DNA of 64,000 nucleotides from Homalodisca vitripennis. Its lineage: Eukaryota > Arthropoda > Insecta > Hemiptera > Cicadellidae. A model generated the notes under the pieces. The model saw nothing but the letters and a program-made list of their open reading frames with translations. It made no database searches and was not told where the DNA came from. Shown here piece by piece: positions 43,890 to 55,569 of the stretch. The DNA is taken from NCBI RefSeq assembly GCF_021130785.1, contig NC_060211.1:28753001-28817000 (forward strand). The letters are read 5' to 3'. How positions within the stretch are numbered: position 1 is the first letter of the stretch; each line of letters starts with the position of its first letter. The position numbers and the translations under genes were made by a program.

Positions 43890-46600
43890 GGAATTTAGAG
43901 GCTAAACTTACGTTTGTAACAATAAATCTCAAAAAAAGTCATCCTATTTAACATAAATGCAACCATACCGTTAAGAATGGTAGAACATGAAAAAAAATTA
44001 TTAGATGTATGTCTCTACAATATATTTTGTGTAACGCGGTTATTAAAAGCTTACAGCTATTTTAGAATTACACGTTTTGTTTTATTTGCGCCTATTATTT
44101 ACATGGTAATGCATCATGCACTTGGGAAAACTATATCTACATTTGTGCAATAATTCTTGAATGTAAAAAATCCACCGTCAAAGGAAATTCCGGATTGGTA
44201 CAGAATAAAAACTTAACTTATGCCATTTTATGTATTTCAATAATATAAAATACCATATTTGGCGAAGATTGGTGAAAGTTGCAGAATGATTAAGAGAGAA
44301 GAATAGATAAGGTAACTACACCGTATCCATCCCTTGTTGTTATTAAAGATAATGCTAACAACATACCCTTTTCTGCTAACCAGATAGAATGATACACTAA
44401 TTGGATTTCTTATCGTTAAATTAGGTTGTTGGAAGTTACTTTAAACAAATGTGTTCTCAAAATATGTTTGAATTTGTGGTAAATGTGTAAAACGAAAACA
44501 TAAAATCCAAATCTCTCGGGAGTTTGTTAATAGTTTAATTTATTTTAAAGGTAGTTATTTAAACTTAGACATTAAATAGGGATAAGCAGTTAAAAACAAT
44601 TTTTCGGATACAAAATACAAAGCTCCTTTTTCTATCGTAGATGTGATTCACCGTTATAAAGGGTACATTTTATACTACAATTTAGAGCAAAAATTCAAAA
44701 CATTTGTAGTTTTAACGTGCATTGAGATTGTAACGAATAAAGGTGTTGCAGAAACGAATAAGTTAATTTATGCACATCAGAAACAATAAATGCTGTACCA
44801 ATATGTCCTATTTACTCTCCTTGTAGTTCGTCAGACCCACAATTTTGAACGGGGTTTCCACCTTTGGACTGTAAATTTATTTTGCATTTAAATAATGGTA
44901 TTTAAGTTATTTTGGTCTATTAGGCCTTAATGATGAATATTAAACTTGTAGTATGTGGAACTCTTTAACCTTCAAACATTTCTTGTTTTATGTTTTGAAA
45001 TTTTTCAACCAGTACGGGTTTGTATGGACGGGTCTGGATATTTATAGGTCTTCAGCTCTCACTTTTAATTTATTTTTCCTTTAAGTGGGTTCTTCCACAT
45101 TTTTAAAATATGGGAGATAATTTTTTATCTACAAGGCATAATCAATTAATGTCAAGGACATTTGTTTACTGTACACAAAATAAACTATTTATTTGTTCAA
45201 AAACCTAGTTGTTAGCCAGCCTAGAGGGATTTTATTTTTGAATTTGTATTCTACATTGTGACTGCAAGAGCAGAACTAGAACCAAAAGTTCCTCTCATCG
45301 GCGCTTAATATAATTTCAGGTCTCGTATACTAACGCCTTCCACCCCGCGCCAAACTCCATTTCCTTTTAGTAGACTCGTATGATAGAATCAAAGCGAAGA
45401 GTTCAATCGATCTCAATATGCTTACGTAGGGAATCACTAATAATATTGATGACACAAAAGCTATACATCAGAAGTAAATTTCACATATTTAAAACAAACT
45501 TGAGTAAGAAAAAAAGATTGACACGTTTAGACTACAGCTGGACAACTTTGCAATGAGATTTATAACGTAAATGAAACACATAAAGACGCATAAACCGCTA
45601 AAAAGATACAAAACAGTTATTTATTACTCTTTTCTCAGATATTTCTGATTTTTATATAAACATCAATAGATTTACAAAATAACAGTTCCCGATATCCAGT
45701 TATGTTTAAACATAGAAAAATAATTCTATTTACGAAAAATTTAAACAATATTTACAAAATACCTAGTACTAGAATCACGTAGGCAAAGTTGGTCATAAAT
45801 TGCACAGTCAAACGACAACGCTAAGAGCTTTGTAATGGTTGGTTCGTTTGACTTGGACTTCCTTTCTAGCTTTTACGTCAGTAATAAAACCTTCACTGCG
45901 CCTTTCTCTTACACCTTTTTTGGGCTAGCGAACGCCGTAAAGCCCAATCCAGTCTCCGTGTAGACACTTTAAACTGAGACCATAACTTGTGTTGCTGATC
46001 AGTCGAAATCAAATCGAGCAGGGTTTTAAGTATTCTTACATCAGTGGAAAAGTGTGTATTTATTCAGACAAAATTCGCATATGTTGCAACCAGAACAATA
46101 ATAGAAGCCATCATTTGACATTTAAATATTACTGAGATGATGTAAATGTTTTAAAATGTATAGCATATTTTACATGTCTGTATCGAATTGTCAATATTGC
46201 ACTGGACCCTCCGTTCTGGTATAATATTAAACTTTATGCAACATTTACTATTCAATATTTCATAACCTGATAAATCAGAAATGCCAACGCTTCGAGATGT
46301 GAACATGTTATCCTTTATCATGAGAACTTTATCCCACTTTAAACTACATCGACTTGATTCACCTTAAAAAATAGATCGCATTCACCAGTGAAATAAAATG
46401 TGTCTTTCTAAATTATTTCAAATGCTATTATAGGCCTATTAAAACTGTTACCGGTTAACTTATTTACTTAATATTTAGCACACTTTCGTAATTTTATTAG
46501 TTACGTTCGATACAGTAGTGCATTGTTTTGAAGTCGTAGCTGGCTAAAATATATCAATGCGTTGTAAAACAGCATTTTTACAATAAATTACAAATAAATT
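43890..46600. other. AT-rich intergenic sequence, nothing recognised
   Basis: No supported gene or repeat family. Confidence 0.4.
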
Positions 46601-46609
46601 ATAAATGAA

Positions 46610-47045
46610 ATGGAAATAGTACTTTTACTTACTTTTACTATTATAGTATTTGTACTTACTTTTACTATTATAGTAGTTTTACTTACTTTTAATTTTACTA
46701 TTACAGTACTTTTACTTACTTTTACTATTATAGTACTTTTACTTACTTTTACTATTATACTACTTTTACTTACACATAAATTATAAATTAAATGGAAATG
46801 GTACTTTTACTTACTTTCACTTTTACTAGTATAGTACTTTTACTGTTACTATTATAGTGCTTTTACTTACTTTTACTTTTAATATTATAGTACTTTTACT
46901 TTTACTTACATAAATTATAAATTAAATGGAAATGGTACTTTTACTTTTTAATAGTATAGTACTTTTACTTACTTTTACTATTATAGTACTTTTACTTTTA
47001 ATATTATAGTACTTTTACTATTATAGTACTTTTACTTAATAGTAA
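46610..47045. repeat. Imperfect simple repeat TACTTTTACTTACTTTTACTATTATAG
   Basis: The word ACTTTTACTTACTTTTACTA and the punctuating ATTATAGTACT recur many times. ATAAATTATAAATTAAATGG, preceding TACTTTTACTT, recurs near 46597, 46776 and 46912, so a larger unit was also duplicated. Confidence 0.9.
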
Positions 47046-47104
47046 AATTATGAAAATAATAATTAATAAATTAAATTATACACATAACATAACTATGATA
47101 GGAA

Positions 47105-47325
47105 GAATTGATTCAATGCGCATGTTGAGTTTAGGTTTCTTTAACTATTCTACTTAATCTAATTCATGTTATATGTGTCTGTGATGTCGAAGTGATGTAC
47201 TTTTTGAGCGTCTCCAACATATTTTGGCTTTCTTCAGATGGAAATTCAGATGCCAGGATTCATGTGTACGACAGCGTTAGATTTCAGATGCAGTGTCGAG
47301 TAGAAGATGAAATGAAACTTTATTT
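47105..47325. repeat. GCTCCAGTTCACC family, diverged copy
   Basis: GATTCAATGCGCATGTTGAG resembles 9436-9457. GACAGCGTTAGATTTCAGAT, GCAGTGTCGAGTAGAAGATG resembles 35870-35905. The 89-codon frame from 47192 runs through this repeat and is not a gene. Confidence 0.4.
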
Positions 47326-47329
47326 ATTA

Positions 47330-48200
47330 TTAAGCCTTAAATTTAGTTTAAACTATAAATTTATATTGCACTATAACAATGAAACAAAAAGTGAATTTAA
47401 AAAATTTGTATATATCTCGTGTTCGCCATTTAGAGTTGAAATGCCATTTATTTGCTTATAAGAATGCAAATAAAACAAAATTGTAAAATATGTTTTATTA
47501 TACGTATTTAATGGATAACATATTAAATGGTATTAATGAAATGTAGCTTATGTAAAATTACATATAGAAGGTAACTTTAAATGGAGTGTAGGATAAAATT
47601 TTAAGATACGCTGTAAAAATACTGCGTTGAAATTAAGTAATACCAACATTAATCCTATTAATAATGAAATTACACCAACACGTAAATGCCTTGACTCAAA
47701 ATAATTAATTTAAAGTTTACTCAAGTAAAAAAGACGTTGCCACACCACAATCGACATAAAACACGGAATTTTAATTTGCCTTAATTATAGTTGGATTGTA
47801 GTACAAGAACAGCTTTTTGACAATATTATCCCAGTATTATCTGTGAAACAAGAGACAGCTCGTGTGTCACTGTAAGTGATACATGAAGTTACCATATTAG
47901 GTGATTTGCATGCATGGAAAGTGGACATGGTGAAAGTGCATATAGATAAGTAGTGGCAGCTGACTGTAGTGACTGTAACTTTCAAATGTACAATTTTAGG
48001 CCAATAAACTATGACATCTCATTATGCGCAGAATTTTCAAAATAATTGTTTTAAGAAGGATCCTTGCTGCTTAAGTGGTATACCGTTATTTAGAAGCATT
48101 ATATATTCGCAATCCTGTTATTCGTTACTGGTTAGTTAAATTTGTCTCCGATGTTCTTGGAACTAAATTATTGGTGGAATAATAACCAAATTGGCACGCT
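47330..48200. other. AT-rich intergenic sequence
   Basis: No supported gene; upstream of the small exon at 48230. Confidence 0.4.
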
Positions 48201-48229
48201 TAGTAATTTTTCTCTCTTTAACTTTGCAG

Positions 48230-48271
48230 CTGATGATCTTGCTGCCGAGTAACTCCCCGCGAGCCATGTCC
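48230..48271 (+). CDS. Possible 42-nt coding exon of an unidentified plus-strand gene
   Basis: The exon follows a strong acceptor, TTTTTCTCTCTTTAACTTTGCAG, trimmed here to its last part CTTTAACTTTGCAG, and ends at a strong donor, TCC|GTAAGTAA. It is open only in phase 0, reading LMILLPSNSPRAMS; the other two frames have stops. Either in-frame ATG (48233 or 48266, the latter in CGAGCCATGTCC) could be a start. Two good splice sites 42 bases apart, with one open frame, are unusual by chance. The function is unknown. A candidate next exon begins at 48789 (ATTTTGCAG|CAACGTGGC) and would give QRGK and a stop in phase 0. Confidence 0.4.
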
Positions 48272-48788
48272 GTAAGTAAAATTTACATTTTAGTATTTTA
48301 AATTAGACCATTAATGCGAGACATCTATTTGAATGTAGACTAATATAAAGTAAATTTGTAAATAGTAAAGTAACTTAGGTATGATGATGTTAGATTAATA
48401 CAGTTATTAGTTGTGGTGATGTTCTTCTGACGACAACACGTTGTCGTGATCATAAGTTTAGTTGACTCGAATGGCCAATACCGTCGCGATGTTGTTTTAG
48501 ACAAGTTTGAGTTAATTTTTTGAGTACAATTTCGAGATCAAGTTTTGATCAAGTACTTCCAGTGTTTATGTTCTACACTTTTAGACGCTTAATCTTCTTT
48601 CCTGTGACTAGCTGCAATGTCGAGCCAAGATACTGACGCCGCGGAGTGTGGGTCGATATAGACGCGAAGGAAATTCAATTTAGAGTTTTATTAAATGATT
48701 AAGTTCTTATGAAAAATTCCAAAGAACATTAGATCACTAGGCTCATTCCCAAGATATAATTTTAGTTCATTATTACTCAATTTTGCAG

Positions 48789-48803
48789 CAACGTGGCAAG
48801 TAG
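48789..48803 (+). CDS. Possible terminal coding exon after 48230-48271 (speculative)
   Basis: TTACTCAATTTTGCAG is a fair acceptor. In phase 0 the following bases read Gln-Arg-Gly-Lys-stop. The join gives a very short open frame, so this may equally be a 3' UTR exon or chance. No AATAAA was found close by. Confidence 0.15.
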   Translation, partial: QRGK

Positions 48804-49057
48804 TAATTTTATTTTAACATCTTAAAGTGGTGCTTGTAAGTTTTATTCGCCATAATTTCCTTAATAACTTATAAGTATATTTTACAATACCGAATATTTA
48901 TTACTAAGACCTCAGAGATATCCAGCCTCATGTGTTTCGTCCATTCGGTACAAGGGTTTACCAAAAGGGTTGAATGAAGCAGATTTATAATTCATCTCCG
49001 AAACAAGATGACTGCTGGAGCTGTGTGAGCTTTGTAGTTGTCAGATAGTAACACAAC

Positions 49058-49355
49058 CGTGCGGAAATTGGGATAGTTTAGTGTCAATATTGTATGAGTT
49101 AGGTGTATTAAAAAGGGTCAGTATTTTATGGGACCAGATTGAATTTAGTATATGGGGTCAGTTTTGAGGGAGATGGGTATATTAGAAGTGGCCAATATTG
49201 TCGAAATGGGTGAATAAAAAAGAGTCAATACTGAGGGAGATGGGTGAGAAAGAAATGTTGAGTATTTTGGGAGCTGGGTGAATAAAATGATCAGTATTGT
49301 GGTAGTTGGGTGCATTAAAACAGCCAGTATTTTGGTAATTTGGCGATTTAAACAG
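49058..49355. repeat. Degenerate tandem repeat, ~44-bp unit, about 6-7 copies
   Basis: Units follow the pattern GTCAGTATT, TTGGGAGATGGGTG, AATAAAA. Examples are GTCAATACTGAGGGAGATGG, GAGTATTTTGGGAGCTGGGT and ATCAGTATTGTGGTAGTTGG. Minus-strand frames through it are repeat translations. Confidence 0.75.
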
Positions 49356-49359
49356 GTAC

Positions 49360-51470
49360 CTGCCATAAAAGTATACTATAATGGGTACCAGCACCTTTAT
49401 TACTAATTATTTCCTCTGTTATTATTATCACATTTCCATTTTTATAAATACTTTACTAGTAACGATGACAATAAATTACCTTTCACCTTTTATTTTCAGT
49501 GCAACCCAAAACCCTATTCATGACTCAACATTGTGTTCTTAAAATATCTCAAATACTCTTAAAATACCTATAGAACTCTTGAAATAAATACCACTGTAAA
49601 AGGAACGTTGTGTAAGATAGCAATTGTAATAAACGCGTGCCAATGTTGAATACATGCTAAAGCATTCAAGTCAATTTTGGACACGTGACCGTGACGTAAG
49701 CAGTGTAACGTTTGATGCTCGGAATGTAAATCACATGTCAAGTTCTGAATATTATGTAAATGCATGTTTACTGCCAGCGACATTTATTTAAAGAGTTACT
49801 GGAGGTCACAGAAATAGTCTTTCTTTGTCGTTTAATCTGCTCGAGGAAAAGGTTCCACCGTCAGCGACAAATAAGTAAGTGAAGCCGTATTGGTAAGTCT
49901 TAACTTTACAATTTATATAATGTGGTTTGCACTTGTCCATTATAATTTATATCTTGCAGAATAAAATATGTGTGTTTCAAGAAACCAGGTAGCAAACATT
50001 TTATATTTACAGCACCAAAAGGGTTAATATTTTGAAGGTCATATGTAATTTTTGTGAGATATTAAGTTCCCAACTTTACTGTACCAAAACAATAATAATA
50101 ATGATTAACATAAAGAATAATCGATTTTTAACCAACTCATATGGTAGAACTTGATAATACAGAATTCTCTGTGAATACAAAATTTTGAATTTATGAAATG
50201 AATTGCATTGTACACATTGTGTCCAACAAGTAAAAATACACCAATGTTACAACGCACATTCGAACAACATGTTATTCGTAGGAGAAAAGATGAGATTCAA
50301 AACATGTTGTTTATTTTACGATGTGTTAAAATAACTGTACATGGCCTAACATCCATGTCTCTAAAATACCAAATCTTTTAAATGTTTAATCTTTATTCTC
50401 TTTGCTGAAAGTTTGTTTTGGAGTGGTCTAATGTTGGACTGAAATTATTAAGTTACACTAACCTGATGTAATTAAAAAATTTGGATTGTGTTTAGCACAC
50501 TCAATTGTTTGCGCTCCATAGGTTTAACTAAATATATAGATATATTTTTAAATCATTAAGTGCAAAAATGAAGTAAAAGTATTTTTTTTTTAATTTCTCA
50601 ATTAACAGACTGTAGTAAGTACTGTAGGAGACAAATTATCTACACACCGAACGATCAGTAATTTTTTAAGAATTGTTTAGCTATTAAACGTTCGTTGCTC
50701 AGCTGGAATATTTTATGTCAGAGGCATATGAAAAAGTTATAAAAAAACTAATGTTTGTTCATTAAAAAAGGTTTCGGCAATTCGATTATTTCTGAATGGA
50801 AAACCAGAAATTGTTCCTATTATTATGATTGCAACGAAACTTTATGAAAGTTTACTACCCTTTTTATTAATCTGTTGAAGGAGGGACGGGAAAAAATACA
50901 GCTTAAATTTAATAATAGGATAACATATTAACTCTTTATCAAATACTGTACGATTTTAATAACAATATAAATAACAAATAATACTCTGGTGATATAATAT
51001 TCAACCACATCTAGTACAACCTGTCTCAATAGCACTTAAATCTGGAGATGAGAAGTTTGGACGTTTTAAAGATTAAAAAACTAATGAAAAGATTTTTGAA
51101 TGAAATACAAATTTTACTCCAAAAGCAAACATTATATATGACGTTCAATGGCCTGAAAGTGTTCCCGTTAGGAAAGTTAGGAATTTGGATATTTTCCTAA
51201 GAACCATCAATTACCTCAATATAATTGGTATATGAATAACACAAGGTAGGAGTACACCACACTACGTGTTGCGTAACAGGCTTAACCTATATTCCATGCA
51301 AAATTTCAAGTCTACAGTTTAATTCTTTCTTAAAATGACCTGCGGTAGATATAAAAAAAGAATTGAAAAGCAGTTTTTCAAGGTTCCTAATTGATAGCAA
51401 AATAGTCATTATGTCAAGTTTGTAGCTCAATTTGTTCCAAAAATATCCATTGGGCAGTTATCTTTGACCA
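49360..51470. other. AT-rich intergenic sequence, nothing confirmed
   Basis: A donor-like TATTG|GTAAGT at 49893 follows a block with stops in all frames, so only a noncoding exon would fit. Nothing else is recognised. Confidence 0.3.
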
Positions 51471-51479
51471 GAAAATTTC

Positions 51480-51870
51480 CATGGGGGAGGCGGGATACAC
51501 CATCATCAAATTTGATGTTGCATATATCGAATTCATGATTCAAGCAAAATTTCAAGCATATAGCTCAATTCGTTCTTGAAATATTCTGTCTGAGGACAGT
51601 CAGTCATTCATAATTCACAGCTGTATTTCATAGGTTGAAATACACCATCATCAAATTCGATGCTACATATGTAGAATTCATGATTCAAGCAAAATTACAA
51701 GTCTATAGCTCAATTCGTTCTTGAAATATTCTGTCTGAGGACAGTAAGTCATTCAAAATTCACAGCCGTATTCCATGGGGTGTGATACACCATCATCAAA
51801 TTTCATATCGAAGTTTCATATATAGCTGCATGTAAAATTCCAAGTCTGCGATTAATTTGTTCTCGAGATA
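51480..51870. repeat. Tandem repeat, ~147-bp unit, about 2.5 copies
   Basis: GATACACCATCATCAAATT recurs near 51494, 51641 and 51785. Each is followed by ATTCATGATTCAAGCAAAAT, TATAGCTCAATTCGTTCTTG, AAATATTCTGTCTGAGGACA. The preceding stretch (51290-51470) has similar words (AAATTTCAAGTCTACAG) and may be an older unit. Confidence 0.85.
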
Positions 51871-52256
51871 TCATGAAGACACACAAGCATAAGTTAAATT
51901 TTGACAGACTCTTGAGAGATAGGGTTTGTTAAGGTTCAGCCAATTTAGTGTCTGTAACTCCCTTTATACTGCTGGAAAATATATATTTGTGGTTATTTAC
52001 TCAAATATCGTCATCGCTTCTGATCAATGTAACGGATTACTATTGTGTTCACAATGATGGTGATTATTTTAAAGTTCTTATATGATCGATCATATAAGTA
52101 TCTGGCTATTTGGAATTTGATGTTGTACACGCATTACACGAGCGATGAGAATACTTACAATGTCTGCTTACAAGTAAGCTTACGATATTACCAAGATCGA
52201 TATTTAGTACGGAGTCGATAAGAAATCAATTATTTTATTTATGTACTAGTTATATT

Positions 52257-53049
52257 ATTTACTGGAAAAGTATCAAGTGCTAACTACCAAATCAGTTGTT
52301 GTTTTTCAAGATGTGTCAACTCCGAATACAAGCAGCTTGGGAGCAAAGCTATTTGCGCAGTCTGCAGGAAACATCACGCTGTTGTTTACTACCACCATGG
52401 AGACAAGTCCGGTACATTTACTAGAGAAGTATCAAGCTAACTACCACATGCAGTTGTTGTTGTTCAAGATGTGTCAACTCCGAATAGAAGCAGCTTGGGG
52501 CAAAGCTATTTGCGCAGTCTGCAGGAAACATCACGCTGTTGTTTACTATCACCATGGAGACAAGTCCGGTACATTTACTAGAGAAGTATCAAGCTAACTA
52601 CCACATGCAGTTGTTGTTGTTCAAGATGTGTCAACTCCGAATAGAAGCAGCTTGGGGCAAAGCTATTTGCGCAGTCTGCAGGAAACATCACGCTGTTGTT
52701 TACTACCACCATGGAGACAAGTCCGGTACATTTACTAGAGAAGTATCAAGCTAACTACCACATGCAGTTGTTGTTGTTCAAGATGTGTCAACTCCGAATA
52801 GAAGCAGCTTGGGGCAAAGCTATTTGCGCAGTCTGCAGGAAACATCACGCTGTTGTTTACTACCACCATGGAGACAAGTCCGGTACATTTACTAGAGAAG
52901 TATCAAGCTAACTACCACATGCAGTTGTTGTTGTTCAAGATGTGTCAACTCCGAATAGAAGCAGCTTGGGGCAAAGCTATTTGCGCAGTCTGCAGGAAAC
53001 ATCACGCTGTTGTTTACTACCACGATGGAGACAAGTCCGGTACATTTAC
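52257..53049. repeat. Tandem array, 157-bp unit, five copies
   Basis: The units start near 52264, 52421, 52578, 52735 and 52892; units 2-5 are almost identical and unit 1 is diverged. The unit holds AGAGAAGTATCAAGCTAACT, CAAGATGTGTCAACTCCG, AGCAGCTTGGGGCAAAGC, TTTGCGCAGTCTGCAGGAAA and CACCATGGAGACAAGTCCGG. 157 is not a multiple of 3, so each unit translates in a shifted frame; the repeated 71-codon frames starting in one unit and ending in the next (ending TFTREVSS) are by-products. Confidence 0.95.
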
Positions 53050-53059
53050 TGAAAAACAG

Positions 53060-54440
53060 ATTTTCTACGAGGTATTAATGTCGCTCTTCACATTGCAACT
53101 GTAAACAATAATTGTTATTTTATAAAGAAGATGACGAAAACTACATAACAGTATTGTTGTACTTGTCAACTTGTTTACACAGTGTTTATAGTTTACTCTT
53201 AATTTTTCAAAACATATTAGGGAATTCCTCTGATCCATCTCCATTTCCTCCTGCTTATCTTCATAATAAAAGCAATATTACACTAACGTAACTGAAATAA
53301 TAAATGCAAAGTGCCTTTTCTCTCAGATAGATAATATGTTTTATATCAATGAAATACAGATTTAATATTTATATTTAAATCTCAATGCTTCATATAAACG
53401 ATTTTATGCTAAATTACAAAGTTTAATCTTATTTACCAACAACTAAAAACGACACCTATTGTTATAAAAACATCTTGGATGGATTCAACTTAAAATTTAA
53501 AAGTAGAAGTTTGTCTCATCGCAAAAGCAAAGATAAAATTACTCAGTTTCATATGTTATGTACAATATTGGAAACAGAACAATATTTCAGACAATAATAT
53601 AAAAGTTTAAAGAGCATAAAATATGAAATTCTTGGCTTACTTTATAAAGTTATTAAATTGTTCCAGTGTAATCGACACAATATTTCTAACATTGGAGAGC
53701 AATGTCTTAGAAATTCCGGAAGTGTTACGGAAATGAATGAGTATTAAGAAAAATAAAAGTTTTATATAAACTTATTAAGATATCTCATCAAATGGAAGAC
53801 ACTTCCTACTATATCTATTTATATATTGTTCATTTTGAAAGTCACATCTTCTGGCTGTTAAATAAAATCATTTCTTTTTGGAATACGAATTTCATGGAAA
53901 TATTTAATTTGGAATGCAATTTAATTCCTAAAATATATCCTTAAAATAGTTAATGTTTTGGTTTTATAATCTATACAGTTTATCTTTGAGGCAACAACAA
54001 CAATGTATGGTGCTCATAATGTATTAATTACAAAAAAATAGTTTTAGTATTGAATAGTACTAAAAACCTAATAATACGAGTGGACAATTTAAGAGAGTGG
54101 TGTCCTTTATAGGTTTGCCAACAAGCCCATAAGAATATTATTAAAAGGATAAATATTTTGCAAAAATAGTTTTTACAGTACACGATGTAGATTACTGAAT
54201 TGTTAAGGGCACATGCGGAATTTGAAACCACACTATTTCTAACACAGACCCTCCCCATATATTGGGTCCCTCAAAATATACTTCTTCAACATCTGGAATT
54301 CTAGGGTAGGACAGTTCATCAAATAGTTGTGATTACACTTATATCGTTATTTGCTCGCTTGTGAGAATATGTGCCTGTTATGAATAGCTAAAAACTTATA
54401 TGGGAAAAAACAGACGTTTGAAAGTGTTAAAATATAGACA
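53060..54440. other. AT-rich intergenic sequence, nothing recognised
   Basis: No supported gene or repeat family. Confidence 0.4.
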
Positions 54441-54453
54441 CTGATAAGCTCAC

Positions 54454-54503
54454 CAACAACACAAGTGATATCCAACAGATGAGACCGGAGTGAGATGGTT
54501 CAT
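54454..54503 (-). CDS. Possible first coding exon of an unidentified minus-strand gene
   Basis: On the minus strand ACCATCATGAACC starts 16 codons (MNHLTPVSSVGYHLCC) plus two bases that end at the donor TTG|GTGAGC (54453 downward). The GC-rich block to its right would be its promoter and 5' UTR. No second exon could be identified to the left. No domain is recognisable in 16 residues. Confidence 0.25.
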
Positions 54504-54750
54504 GATGGTTCCGCGTACACTCGGACTGGCACAGTGACCGGCACAGAACACCAACACTGACTGTGACTGGCTTAACCACTTTTACTTTCCTTCAGCCTTG
54601 CCGGTGCCGTAATCGAGACTCAGACACGGCACGGCACGGCTTGTCTGTCACTGGGTCACGCGTCCACAGGAAGTCGTCATGCGTTACCAATCCCGGCCCC
54701 TAGGCCCCGGATTCCCGCGCTCTGCGATTGTCGGTGCTGTAAAGGTGAGG
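54504..54750. promoter_or_regulatory. GC/CpG-rich block, possible bidirectional promoter
   Basis: This is the most GC-rich stretch in the window (GACACGGCACGGCACGGC, GGGTCACGCGTCCACAGG, CCCCTAGGCCCCGGATTCCC) within AT-rich DNA. Candidate first exons face away from it on both strands. It has no repeat partner in the window. Promoter function is inference from composition and the exon candidates. Confidence 0.3.
54679..54744 (+). CDS. Possible first coding exon of an unidentified plus-strand gene
   Basis: ATG at 54679 opens 22 codons (MRYQSRPLGPGFPRSAIVGA then VK) ending in phase 0 at the donor AAAG|GTGAGG. The frame is open upstream to 54613. In GC-rich DNA open frames are common, so the donor is the main evidence. 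No domain recognised. Confidence 0.2.
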
Positions 54751-55079
54751 GAAACCCGATACGAAGAAATTTCCCAATTCTTCGTGGTTACATTGCCGGT
54801 TCCAGTGCACTCTATTTTGAGGTCGGTTCATTAAATTGCTTCGTTGTGTGTTATAAAGACGTCCTTGATGATAATCGACATATCATTTTGGAAATGGAGA
54901 TGTTTCAAATCACTTGGTAAACTCACGAGGTCCAGGAGCTGGAGACCAGAAAATCTAAGAAGAGCTTAAAAAATTTTGGTCCTGCGGGCTAACCAGCACG
55001 TAACCAGAATTTTATCATGCGCTCTATTCCATGAAATTTTATTTTATTACTGCTCTTATATTCTGTGTAATTTTTGTGT

Positions 55080-55565
55080 TCTCTTAGGGACAAAAAGATT
55101 AGAAATTGCACCTAGTCCTATAAAGACATTTGCACTGGTTCCGGAGTGATAGGATATTCTGGATGGGTAAGGTTGGATGGGTAGGGGCCGCTTCCTGTCG
55201 AGATCCACGAGGAAGAATTTAGGGCACTAATCTCAAGTCATGACCCGTAGGAAGAAGAGGAAAGCCAGCTCTGAACCAGCCTCTCTAGTCAAAGCACGTC
55301 CTTATGTCTAGGTAGTCAAAGGTTCTTGCTCTTAGACAAGAACCCCACCAACTCCAAGAGTCATCTCCTAAAGCAGTAGATTAAACCTATCGAATTTCCC
55401 TTGCACCCCAGAATCTCGACATTTGCGGTTAGTGATATGCTGCTGCTCCTGGACATCATAAGGTTGTCCAGATTTAAGTGACACGTCGGTTTTTGCTGTG
55501 CCTAATGTGGGTTCAACTGGAAGGTATAAACCAGCCAAAAGTGAACCTTTCTGGGTTCCTACTGT
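55080..55565 (+). mobile_element. Third copy of the ~434-bp retroposon-like family
   Basis: Blocks GTTCTCTTAGG, CACCTAGTCCTATAAAG, GAGTGATAGGATATTCTGG, GGGGCCGCTTCCTGTC, GCGGTTAGTGATATGC, GCTCCTGGACATC and TATAAACCAGCCAAAAGTGA match 38243-38676 in order. No clear target-site duplication was found around this copy. Confidence 0.8.
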
Positions 55566-55569
55566 ACAT

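Noticed and set aside
49800..49893. Exon ending at TATTG|GTAAGT
   Set aside because: All three frames contain stops close to the donor, so no coding exon is supported; a noncoding exon cannot be excluded.
52277..53104. Series of near-identical 71-codon frames that look like tandem paralogous genes
   Set aside because: They are one 157-bp repeat unit read in shifted frames, each frame starting in one unit and stopping in the next.
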